A program made the translations under genes and the position numbers. Below are positions 26,944-34,687 of a stretch of DNA of 40,173 nucleotides, piece by piece (within the stretch, counting starts at the first letter, position 1; the number at the start of each line of letters is the position of its first letter). Under the pieces are notes generated by a model, which did no database searches, was not told the DNA's origin, and saw nothing but the letters and a program-made list of their open reading frames with translations. Origin of the DNA: Methanomassiliicoccales archaeon (lineage in GTDB: Archaea > Thermoplasmatota > Thermoplasmata > Methanomassiliicoccales > JACIVX01); assembly GCA_029907465.1 (NCBI GenBank), contig JARYLV010000016.1:1-40173 (forward strand). The letters run 5' to 3'.

Positions 26944-27188
26944 GATCGGAAGATGTAATCGCGGTCAGGGAAGCGCTTGAGCAGTTGAGAAAGAACGAAC
27001 CATTTGAGAAAGCGCTCGGCCGCGTGCTGCGGAAAAAAGGTAACACCTTTGAAGATTACATCAGGATCGTTGGGGAGATCAGAGAATTGGCCCGGAAGAA
27101 AAAAATCTCATCGAAAGATGCCGGTCAGCTCATTGTTGACGAATTAGAGAAACAAAAGAAGGGTGAGCAGTATCATGGCGATCGCTAG
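26940..27188 (+). CDS. Small charged protein of unknown function coupled to guaAA, 82 residues
   Basis: ATG at 26940 overlaps the guaAA stop by the ATGA pattern. The 82-residue product is helical and highly charged (RKNEPFEKALGRVLRKKG, FEDYIRIVGEIRELARKKKI), with no cysteines or membrane span. I do not recognise a family. Its tight coupling to the glutaminase subunit suggests a role in purine synthesis, or simply co-expression. The 3' end overlaps the end of the convergent DUF131 gene by 45 bp, unusually long for this window. Confidence 0.75.
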   Translation: MRSEDVIAVREALEQLRKNEPFEKALGRVLRKKGNTFEDYIRIVGEIRELARKKKISSKDAGQLIVDELEKQKKGEQYHGDR

Positions 27189-27551
27189 GACCATCGCGAT
27201 AACAGCCATTTTTGCATCGGATCCAAAGATGATCGGGATTGGGCCAATGAGAACAACGCCACCACCTTTGACATGAGGCTTTTCCTCACTACAAGGGCGC
27301 TCCATTTCCATCGTCTCGTATGGTACTTCAATACGTTCGGGGGGAATCGCGAACGACAGAAAAGTTAAGAAGAAACCGATAAAAATCAGTAAAAGTGAGA
27401 TTAAACTCAAAATGCCCGTGCCATAGATCACTGGAAAGATAAGAAAGAGAGCGACCTGCATCTCGCCACTGGCTATACCGTAAACCACCAAGAGGATACC
27501 GCTCAGGATCATTGCCAGCGAGACCAAGCGAATCGGCAAGCGCAGGCTCAT
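27144..27551 (-). CDS. DUF131-family archaeal membrane protein
   Basis: The 135-residue protein has hydrophobic segments near 8-28, 36-70 and 115-135. Before the last lies the family's hallmark loop KGGGVVLIGPIPIIFGSDAK. This matches the small archaeal DUF131/TIGR00304 proteins, whose function is unknown. ATG at 27551 follows two possible GTG codons at 27563 and 27557 in the same frame, so the exact N-terminus is uncertain. It is convergent with the 82-residue gene and overlaps it by 45 bp. Confidence 0.85.
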   Translation of the reverse strand: MSLRLPIRLVSLAMILSGILLVVYGIASGEMQVALFLIFPVIYGTGILSLISLLLIFIGFFLTFLSFAIPPERIEVPYETMEMERPCSEEKPHVKGGGVVLIGPIPIIFGSDAKMAVIAMVLAIAMILLTLLLFL

Positions 27552-27696
27552 ATTCACATACACATGAACGTCCTGTTATCAATTTTTTCATCGGATGATT
27601 GATGCTGATCATATTTTGACATGATTTAGCGATATGAGATTGTTTGCTCATTGGGAAAGTGAAAAAAAGAAGAGAGTCTAATAAAATGTGATCCCT

Positions 27697-28968
27697 TCAT
27701 CTAGCATGAATATTCCATGCAGCGACAAAGGACAGGCCTTTTCTCGTAATGGCTTCAGCGGTCTTATTGACCGCGTCATGTTTGTCAAGGAAATTTCGTT
27801 CTAATGACGGCATTAGTCCTGATTCTACGATCTCTTTCTTATCTCTGAAGTAATCGAGAATGTCAGACGGGTGCTCCCTCATCTGCTCGGTTTCGATCTC
27901 ACCGCCCTCGTGCTTTGCTGCGATATTGGGAACATGATCCGCAATTGCAAGTAGATCATCTCGACGATTGTATGGCTGTCTTACGATGCTTTTCCATGTC
28001 TCAGTTATGTGATGTTCGATTCTCACCTTGTCTTCAAGGCCGAGCATCCTACGAATCTCTGCTGTTTTCTCCAGCGTGTCCACGTTGACCGAATTACTCA
28101 AATTGAAGCCGACGAGCGGCGTCGTCCCGTCGTCCCGTGCAAATAACTTCGCCGTCATCAATGTCCAAAGTACAGAATACGGATTGTCGTTTCCCATGAA
28201 GACGGATATTTTGAATTCCATGTCTATCCCGAGTTTGTGAATGATGTAGCCGAGGAGAACGGTTCCAGGGTTCAGATTGAGAACTTGTTTTATTCCGTAG
28301 TTTGTGCAATAATAAAGGAACTCATCAATGTACTGAAGTGCGTGCTCATTCGGCTGTCCAACTCCGCCAAAATACCCAGTGATCGTTTCAGGACCACCTA
28401 GGTGGACATTTGACCCATCAGTACCCTTCGTATCAAGGGTCTCGACATATGAAGCCCCAATGATCTGCATCGCTGCTGCTGTGGCCAGGATATCCCCCTG
28501 GTCGGCCTCTTGTTCTTTCATCTTTCTGACCCTGATGTATCTCGAGGGCATGATTTCCCTGTTCTTGATAGCCTGTTGGGCCTCAGCAATCAGCCAAGGG
28601 AAGTACTGCAAAGCGCTGATCTCAAGAATAACGGGGTATTTCTCGTTGAATGCTATTTCGTTGGCAACTTCTCCAAGCACTTTTTTTCTGAACTCTCGAA
28701 TGGAAATGAATTTCTTCTTAGCTCTCGCATCGAGGAGCCATTCAATATCCCTCAGATAGGGGGAATTCATATCCTTCAATCGTTGCAATAACTTCTCGAG
28801 CCTCCGAGCCTCTTGCGCCTTTGCGTTGATTTCCTCAGGCGTCCCATATTTTTCGATGACTGAGAGTATGTCATTTATTATTTCATTGGATGGGTCAAGG
28901 AGGAAATCGTTGATTTCCTTCAGAGCGCTACCCGGAATTTCCAGTCTGTCCCGTAGTTTCTTTATCAT
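27697..28968 (-). CDS. Uncharacterised enzyme-like protein, 423 residues, probable alpha/beta barrel
   Basis: I do not recognise this family. The 423-residue soluble protein has a helical N-terminal 100 residues (coiled-coil-like EARRLEKLLQRLKDM), then alternating strands and helices of TIM-barrel type. Conserved-looking loops are YPVILEISALQYFPW, IIGASYVETLDTKGTDGSNV, HLGGPETITGYFGGVGQPNE, KISVFMGNDNPYSVL, IEHHITETWKSIVRQPYNRR and HVPNIAAKHEGGEIE. Such Gly-rich and His-rich loops resemble active-site loops, perhaps for a cofactor or phosphate. ATG at 28968 follows AGGAGAATTGGGG, and a TTTATATTATG box lies at about 29026-29036. It is a single-gene transcript, divergent from the 29356 gene. 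Confidence 0.88.
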   Translation of the reverse strand: MIKKLRDRLEIPGSALKEINDFLLDPSNEIINDILSVIEKYGTPEEINAKAQEARRLEKLLQRLKDMNSPYLRDIEWLLDARAKKKFISIREFRKKVLGEVANEIAFNEKYPVILEISALQYFPWLIAEAQQAIKNREIMPSRYIRVRKMKEQEADQGDILATAAAMQIIGASYVETLDTKGTDGSNVHLGGPETITGYFGGVGQPNEHALQYIDEFLYYCTNYGIKQVLNLNPGTVLLGYIIHKLGIDMEFKISVFMGNDNPYSVLWTLMTAKLFARDDGTTPLVGFNLSNSVNVDTLEKTAEIRRMLGLEDKVRIEHHITETWKSIVRQPYNRRDDLLAIADHVPNIAAKHEGGEIETEQMREHPSDILDYFRDKKEIVESGLMPSLERNFLDKHDAVNKTAEAITRKGLSFVAAWNIHAR

Positions 28969-28974
28969 CCCCAA

Positions 28975-29355
28975 TTCTCCTGCTGCAAGTCTAACGACTT
29001 ACGGTGCGATCAATCGATTGCAGTACATAATATAAATCCGTTCTTCCGTCAAAAATATTGATGTAGCACCGGTAATTTCGTCGTCTTGGAATCTAAACTC
29101 CAAGGAATTTGAAAATGACCATACACTGTTACAAACAGTTATGAGAAAGATCCGAAAAAAGTGAGTTTTCACAGACCGATATTGTATACCGATTGCAATA
29201 TGTCTTGAAAACTACATTCCATACTCAGCTTCAGAACAGTGACGCGATCATATGTATGGTCGGAATAGCCACAACACTTCCATCGAGAAGGCAGAGAAAC
29301 AAAGAACAAGATAATATTTTTATTTCTGGAACTTGATCAAGTAAGAGGTGCGAAT
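28975..29355. other. Divergent intergenic region, no gene seen
   Basis: It contains TATA-like boxes for both neighbours: TTTATATTATG around 29026-29036 for the minus-strand gene, and TAATATTTTTATT around 29311-29323 for the plus-strand gene. The middle 280 bp is AT-rich and has no coding frame or RNA structure that I can identify. Confidence 0.5.
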
Positions 29356-30291
29356 TTGTCCTCCCTGAGCAGCGTCATCGTCGAGATTTTAAAATCAAGG
29401 GAGTTCGAGGTGACCGAAAGGGGAGATCGCATATTCGGAAGGAAGGGAACGAGTGAAGTCGTCTTCTTGCTTCTGGAAGGGACGAATGAGGAGATGAGAA
29501 TCCGTGCCTTTCTCAACGAATTTAAGAATTTCAATGGTAAGAAGGTGATCGTAAGTCTTCAGCCGATTTCCGAGTCGTCGGCAATGCTTCTTGATCCATC
29601 GGTTACCTTCTGGGACAGAGAAGCCGTCGCCCGCGAAATCGGACGAACGCGTATTGAGAAACTATTGGGAGAACACGATCACGGTCTCATCGATGAACTG
29701 ATCGCTGATGATTATCCAAAGATCGTCGCGCCGGAAATGCTGGAAGAAATGCAGGGTACGGAGTTGAGTGAGAAAATTGTAAAGCCTGTGATTGACCTTG
29801 AGGATGTGAAGGAAATCTCAAGGCAGACGGTCGGCGGGTTCAGATATAGGCTGGAGTTGGTTCCTTATTTTGTCTATCAATACTCGTGCGATCTCTATAT
29901 CGATAAAGTCAAAGTCGGTAGCGAGCGCGGACATCTTTCGGTCAATGCACTGACCGGGAAAGTTGAGCCCTGGAACGAGAATGTCGATATTGTTTTGACG
30001 CTCGAGCACGCCTTCAAACGTTTGGAACCGATGCTGGAAACAGAGGAGGCGAAAAAACTCGTTAGAGGTGAAGTAGTGAGAATGCATACTCACGAGCAAG
30101 AAATCATCAAGGATACTGGTCAAGTCACTATCGTAGAGAAGAAAACAGTTTCACCGAATCCAGATGAGGTCGCCATAAAGGAACTCGGCGTGTTCTACAT
30201 TCCGATCTGGTGTGTCGAAGGCATTCATGGTGTCATGATCCTCAACGCGGGCAACGGGAAAATCATCAGCGAAGATTATTATAAGATTTGA
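29356..30291 (+). CDS. Two-domain protein of unknown function with endonuclease-fold-like N-terminus
   Basis: From a TTG start at 29356, with AGAGGTG shortly upstream, the protein has 311 residues. Residues 1-95 (VIVEILKSREFEVTERGDRI, VVFLLLEGTNEEMRIRAFLN, KKVIVSLQPIS, VTFWDREAVAREIG) look like a restriction-endonuclease-type fold without a clear catalytic triad. They resemble the first domain of the COG1395 regulator at 6771-7727. A different beta-rich domain follows (YRLELVPYFVYQYSCDLYID, ALTGKVEPWN), ending FYIPIWCVEGIHGVMILNAG, then NGKIISEDYY. That end recalls membrane-associated or PepSY-like sheets, but no function can be stated. Confidence 0.82.
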   Translation: MSSLSSVIVEILKSREFEVTERGDRIFGRKGTSEVVFLLLEGTNEEMRIRAFLNEFKNFNGKKVIVSLQPISESSAMLLDPSVTFWDREAVAREIGRTRIEKLLGEHDHGLIDELIADDYPKIVAPEMLEEMQGTELSEKIVKPVIDLEDVKEISRQTVGGFRYRLELVPYFVYQYSCDLYIDKVKVGSERGHLSVNALTGKVEPWNENVDIVLTLEHAFKRLEPMLETEEAKKLVRGEVVRMHTHEQEIIKDTGQVTIVEKKTVSPNPDEVAIKELGVFYIPIWCVEGIHGVMILNAGNGKIISEDYYKI

Positions 30292-30335
30292 ACTAAGCAT
30301 ATTTTGGAGAATGGCGGTTCAAGATTTGCATGGTT

Positions 30336-30803
30336 CTATTGTTCATCCTCGATTAATTCCAGAGCCTTGAGGATGTTTTCCCAATGAGACCCTTTCCAGT
30401 AAACCTTACCGCAGCTGCGACAGCGATAAAATTCCGTGTTGTTTACGAGGGCCCCTGCTGGAACCTCATTTTCGACCTCCTTTTGCGTAACTCTATCAAC
30501 CTCCCCATTGCAAACTGTACACCGCGTAAAATCTTCGTCCATCTTCAGATTAAATGACCTTATGACCTGACGAAGCTGCTCGCGAAGTTCATCGCTCTCG
30601 ATGTAAAGACTTCTCTCCCCAAGCCTCTTTGCGAGATTTTTGTCTCTCGTCAGTAGTATTCTTCTGTCTCTGAGAACTTGCATTTCGATCTCATCATCGC
30701 TCCTGTTCTTTTCATAAATCGTGTCATAACCGATGATGCGCAGCCACCTCGCAAGCGTTCCGAGCATCTCATCCGCTGTGAATCTTATCCTCTCATTTGA
30801 CAT
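30336..30803 (-). CDS. Mut7-C RNase domain protein (PIN-like with zinc ribbon)
   Basis: The 155-residue protein starts MSNERIRFTADEMLGTLARW, with the PIN-like acidic residues in DEMLG, LLTRDKNLAKR and YIESDELREQL. A C-terminal zinc ribbon follows (CTVCNG and CRSCGKVYWKG). This is the Mut7-C family, expected to be a ribonuclease related to toxin-type PIN nucleases; it is not paired with an antitoxin here. ATG at 30803 overlaps the end of the riboflavin reductase gene by 11 bp, and the longer frame to 30836 is rejected. The coupling is of unclear meaning but is a tight operon. Confidence 0.87.
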   Translation of the reverse strand: MSNERIRFTADEMLGTLARWLRIIGYDTIYEKNRSDDEIEMQVLRDRRILLTRDKNLAKRLGERSLYIESDELREQLRQVIRSFNLKMDEDFTRCTVCNGEVDRVTQKEVENEVPAGALVNNTEFYRCRSCGKVYWKGSHWENILKALELIEDEQ

Positions 30804-31431
30804 TCCCGGTAGCCTCGTATATGAGGAGAACCCCATTGCCTAATTTTTCTATCGTGATCAGTTTAAGATGAAATGGTAGATGATCGGAGAAGCCGTCTCC
30901 CTCGACAGGGGTCGGGGCACCCCTCCCCCCGAGGACAAAGTCACCGATATAGACACAATACCTATCAACAAAGCCGCTTTTGAAAAAGGACCAGATAACT
31001 TCCCCACCCCCCTCTACGAGCAGCTTCTTTATGCCCTTCGAGTAAAGATATGAGAGCAACGGCTCGATGTCAACCCTCCCCTTTCCGAATCTTACGACCT
31101 CGGCGTTTTTCCAGGTTTTTCTGCACTCTTCCGCCGTCGCGATCAGTGTTGGGGCATTTCGATCAAGGACCTTTGCATTATCCGGCGTTCTTCCATGCGA
31201 ATCGAGCACCACCCTTAGCGGTTTTTTTTCTAGTTGGGGGTCCTTGACAGTCAAATGTGGATCGTCTGCGAGTACAGTACCTATACCGACGAGTATTGCG
31301 TCACACGAAGCTCGTAGCTTCTTAACCCTCTCGAGATCCTCTTGAGACGAGATGCGTACTTGTCTCCGTTCCTTGCCGGCAATTTTACCGTCCGGCGTCA
31401 TCGCGCAGTTGACGATCACAAAAGGCCTCAT
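30793..31431 (-). CDS. Archaeal riboflavin pathway reductase (diamino-ribosylamino-pyrimidinone 5'-phosphate reductase)
   Basis: The enzyme reduces the ribosyl ring of the early riboflavin precursor with NADPH. It corresponds to the RibD C-terminal domain, encoded alone in archaea and acting before deamination. The 212-residue protein begins MRPFVIVNCAMTPDGKIAGK and includes CDAILVGIGTVLADDPHLTV, LRVVLDSHGRTPDNAKVL and KKLLVEGGGEVIWSFFKSG. These are the substrate and NADPH segments of the RibD-C/dihydrofolate reductase-like fold. ATG at 31431 has GAGGTG just before it; GTG at 31434 is an alternative. The Mut7-C RNase gene overlaps its 3' end. Confidence 0.9.
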   Translation of the reverse strand: MRPFVIVNCAMTPDGKIAGKERRQVRISSQEDLERVKKLRASCDAILVGIGTVLADDPHLTVKDPQLEKKPLRVVLDSHGRTPDNAKVLDRNAPTLIATAEECRKTWKNAEVVRFGKGRVDIEPLLSYLYSKGIKKLLVEGGGEVIWSFFKSGFVDRYCVYIGDFVLGGRGAPTPVEGDGFSDHLPFHLKLITIEKLGNGVLLIYEATGNVK

Positions 31432-31565
31432 CACCTCAGATCATATTGAAAAGGGATGATAAGATTTCCGTATTTCGTGGCTTTATTACATTTGTCAGGT
31501 AGAGATGTGAATGAGGAAGCGATAGCGGCCGCTAATTGTTAAGTATCATGAACTGAATATGAACC

Positions 31566-32354
31566 ATGATGGACGAGATTCAAATTATTGAGTTGAAGGA
31601 GACCGATCTGAGGGGTGCCTATGTCATCGATGGATTCCCAAGTGTTGGTCTTGTAGGATCGATTGCCGCGAACTATTTAGTCACAGCTCTGGCGCTAGAA
31701 CAGGTGGGGGTTGTCGATTCAGAATACTTCCCAGCCGTTTCCTGGATAAAGAATGGAGTACCATATGGACCCGTGCGGATATACGCCGGTGAAAAAGGAG
31801 AGGACAAAATTGTTGTCTTCGTATCAGAGTTTCAACCGCCTACAAATCTAATTAAACCGCTTGCGAGAGCGGTGATGGATTGGACCGAAGACCATAGGTG
31901 CGGGATGGTGATCTCGCCAGAAGGTCTCATTGTACAATCGCCGGCCGAACGTCAATACGAGGAGGTTGAGAAGGTTGATACAGCACGGGATCTGATTAAC
32001 CGTGTCTGGGGGATTGGTTCAACCAAAAGGGCGAATGAGGTTCTAAAGAACAATGGGATACCTTTTTTCGAAAACGGCGTCGTTGTTGGTCTTGCCAGCG
32101 TTTTGCTGAATGAAGGCGTGTACAGAGATTTCGATGTTCTCCTGCTATTGTCGGAAGCAAGTGCCGAATATCCAGATGCAAGAGCTGCTGCCGCTGTGAC
32201 TTCGGCGATCGACAAAATTCTGCTTCATACTGACATAGACGTCAAGCCCCTGATCGACGAAGCGGTGATGATCGAAGAAAGATTGAAAGAGATGTACAGA
32301 AAGGCTGGCAAAAAAGAAGAACTGGCAAAAATGCGGTCGATCATGTACGGATAG
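31566..32354 (+). CDS. PAC2-family protein (proteasome assembly chaperone-like)
   Basis: The 262-residue protein belongs to the archaeal PAC2/COG2047 family. Seen are GAYVIDGFPSVGLVGSIAAN, VSWIKNGVPYGPVRIYAGE, VFVSEFQPPTNLIKPLARAV, GLIVQSPAERQ and the EASAEYPDARAAAAVTSAID region. Eukaryotic PAC2 helps assemble proteasomes; the archaeal proteins are only presumed to do so. A tandem ATGATG at 31566/31569 makes the exact start uncertain by one residue. The 3' end overlaps the convergent rtcA gene by 14 bp. Confidence 0.9.
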   Translation: MMDEIQIIELKETDLRGAYVIDGFPSVGLVGSIAANYLVTALALEQVGVVDSEYFPAVSWIKNGVPYGPVRIYAGEKGEDKIVVFVSEFQPPTNLIKPLARAVMDWTEDHRCGMVISPEGLIVQSPAERQYEEVEKVDTARDLINRVWGIGSTKRANEVLKNNGIPFFENGVVVGLASVLLNEGVYRDFDVLLLLSEASAEYPDARAAAAVTSAIDKILLHTDIDVKPLIDEAVMIEERLKEMYRKAGKKEELAKMRSIMYG

Positions 32355-33369
32355 GCCTAACGACGATCCTATACCCTCCTTCGATCTTTTCCAATTCAAA
32401 TCGTGTGTTCATGAACTTGCTTATCAGCCAGAGCTGTGTCTCAAGATGCTTTGAGATTGCTCTCACCCGGAATGTCGATTCTTCGCCAGCGAGCGCAAGA
32501 TACGGCAATATTTGATCGCTTGCGTGAATATCGAGTGTTCCAGCAGATGAAATTTCCTCTTTGAGTGAGAGCGCAGCGCTCGCCCCCACCGTCTCGGCTG
32601 GAATCCCCTTCTCACCTAGAGCATCAGCGCCAAGCATCGTATTCTCGTATTCGGCAAAAAGGCAGATCCCCACACCAGTCGATATTCCTGATGAGATTTC
32701 ACTACTGATATCAATGTTGCCAAAATCGATCAATGACTTCTTCACAGAGTGACACATCCGTGAGCAAATATGTGATGGGAGATTCTGGGAAAAGCACCTA
32801 CCTCCTATCCTTCTCAGCTGGCCCCGGTCTTCCAAGCGTAACGGTGCGATTCTTTTTGCAGGCGAGATTTCGACCAATACCTTTCCACCGCCCTCTGGAT
32901 AGAAGCCCCGTGCTAGAATTTCCATTTCAATATCGATACCGATTCTTTTTAGAAGTGAAAATAGGACGAGATCGTAGTAGTCGATGGGCGGGGACCACCT
33001 TACATTCGTCCCGCCAGTTATTTCCATAACTGTTTTCGTCTCGGCCACGATTGCTGGCAACATACATGCCTGAAGGACGAGCGGGATGCTGCCTGCTGTA
33101 CCAACATTGATCCGGAACTTTCCCCCCCGAACCTTCCCTGGTCGATAAATGATTTCAGTTGAACCGATTGTCGCACCTTCGAGCGCGCCCCCTGAAATCA
33201 GAGCTACGCCATTGATCGCGGCGAGGTGCTGCGGTGCGAGACCTGGGTTCGGTCTTTTGGCCCTGATGTTATGTATTCGCGTCTCTTTGCCTGTCAGGGC
33301 AGCAAATGCGACAGCGCATCTCACCAGTTGTCCGCCGCCCTCACCATATGATCCGTCGACCTCGATCAT
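32341..33369 (-). CDS. rtcA: RNA 3'-terminal phosphate cyclase
   Basis: RtcA converts RNA 3'-phosphates to 2',3'-cyclic phosphates through an adenylated histidine. The 342-residue protein begins IEVDGSYGEGGGQLVRCAVA and has IRAKRPNPGLAPQHLAAING, VLQACMLPAIV, ARGFYPEGGGKVLVEISP, GKG-like ALGEKG, HASDQILPYLALA and, near the end, ISKHLETQLWLISKFM, where the nucleophilic His lies. All conserved parts are present. GAGGGAGATC precedes ATG at 33369. A strong TATA candidate 180 bp upstream (33550-33562) would give it a long leader of about 155 nt. No rtcB or rtcR partner is in the window. Confidence 0.95.
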   Translation of the reverse strand: MIEVDGSYGEGGGQLVRCAVAFAALTGKETRIHNIRAKRPNPGLAPQHLAAINGVALISGGALEGATIGSTEIIYRPGKVRGGKFRINVGTAGSIPLVLQACMLPAIVAETKTVMEITGGTNVRWSPPIDYYDLVLFSLLKRIGIDIEMEILARGFYPEGGGKVLVEISPAKRIAPLRLEDRGQLRRIGGRCFSQNLPSHICSRMCHSVKKSLIDFGNIDISSEISSGISTGVGICLFAEYENTMLGADALGEKGIPAETVGASAALSLKEEISSAGTLDIHASDQILPYLALAGEESTFRVRAISKHLETQLWLISKFMNTRFELEKIEGGYRIVVRPIRT

Positions 33370-34687
33370 AAAAGATCTCCCTCAATGGTGCCAGTAGCCT
33401 GTCAGCAGATCAAGTTGGTTGCACCCTTCGTTATTTTTGTTCTTAGTACGAGCCTTCGAAGATACCTAATCATCGTTCGCCGAGATTTCAGTAACGATTG
33501 AAGTCATTAGGTCGTCAGTGGTGCCCCCAATTTGGAATTGTGCAATGAGATATATATAAAAAATAACTGCGGCGAGAGAGGTGCCTAATTTGCATAGATG
33601 GATTTGGTATTCGACCACACCAAGCTCGTTGATCGCACTTCTTCCGACCGGGAATAAAACACAGCCAAGTTGAAGTGCGCGATCAGGTTAAATGCAATAA
33701 GTCTAAGGTGTCTACCGTCCCGAGTCATCAGATACTCTATACCCAATCTTATAGATCGACAATCCGCTTTAATTGCCATGGGTACCAATATACGATGGCA
33801 CCGAACTCTACGTGCTTCGAGACTAATCTTCTTGGGCTTCTTGGCGGTACCACAATGACCTTCTGTGACGGATGTGTGACGAGAAGATGAAGGGCGTGTG
33901 CCTTCATGATAGATTTATCCGGGGAGCTTGAGCCATAAGGAAAAAACGCAAAGGGAAATCTGGAATTAGGAGAGAATTCTTATCAAAACAGCGCTGTGGC
34001 TTCTTGCGCATTTTGTGAAAGAAGCCGCTCGACAGATTTCCATATGTAATTGTGGATGTCGTTTCTCCATGCGTAAACGGTAGATATTAGGTTACTGCCC
34101 ATGAGGCCACCTCGGGTGTCCTGTTCGGGAAGTTGGTCCCCTAGCAGAGTATGCTTATCTATGATTTCATTCTCGCTGGACTTCCTGAGTCACAGTCGCC
34201 CTTCCTTGTCTATCAAACCGCTATCTAGGCCGGAATAAGTGGGCGACATCACTCTCCACTCGTATAGCGTCGTTTCATAACCATTTAGCGAAAACTCCAC
34301 GATCATTTTGGATCGTCACTGAAGGATTTCCTCAATCGCTGAGATAATTTTGAATGGACTTGTGCGCTCATGTGAGTGCCTTGGACGGCAATTGAATCTG
34401 GGAAATATTGTAACACGCATAGGTAAAGAGCTCCAATCAGAGAGGCTGCCGAAATATGTGCCTTCAAGTCCTAACCATGCTGGGAAATATATTAATATCG
34501 ACTTATGCCATTATACCTCCGGAGGGATGCACAGTTGATGCAGTCGTGTCAGAAGGGTTCTATATTGTGTATTAGGAAATTTTGTTTGCCGATCAACTTA
34601 TCGAGACTTTCAATCGTCCATCGCTCGTCAATATGGTCGGCCGACATGTCCCTGCTCATGTCTGATCTGCATTGATGAGAGGGAGTT
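33370..34687. other. Gene-free island of about 1.3 kb with decayed frames
   Basis: No intact gene is supported. The minus strand contains long near-open frames. At 33983-34510, 176 codons are interrupted only by two TGA codons (34316-34318 and 34190-34192), reading for example ISTVYAWRNDIHNYIWKSVE. At 33585-33914 about 110 codons are open in another frame (GIEYLMTRDGRHLRLIAFNL), with a possible weak likeness to transposase C-termini. These look like remnants of one or two inactivated genes. A TATA box at 33550-33562 faces rtcA. Confidence 0.5.
33550..33562 (-). promoter_or_regulatory. Strong TATA box upstream of rtcA
   Basis: On the minus strand, TTTTTTATATATA includes the consensus TTTATATA. 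Transcription would start near 33527, giving about 155 nt before the rtcA ATG at 33369. No open frame of note lies between, so the leader is either long and possibly regulatory or belongs to a separate small RNA. Confidence 0.4.

Noticed and set aside
33585-33914. Transposase remnant
   Set aside because: The GIEYLMTRDGRHLRLIAFNL segment only vaguely recalls transposase C-termini; no DDE residues, terminal repeats or target duplications were seen.
33983-34510. Selenoprotein with UGA read as selenocysteine
   Set aside because: No selenocysteine element or family likeness is visible, many genes here end in TGA, and two TGA codons in a gene-free island are better explained by decay.
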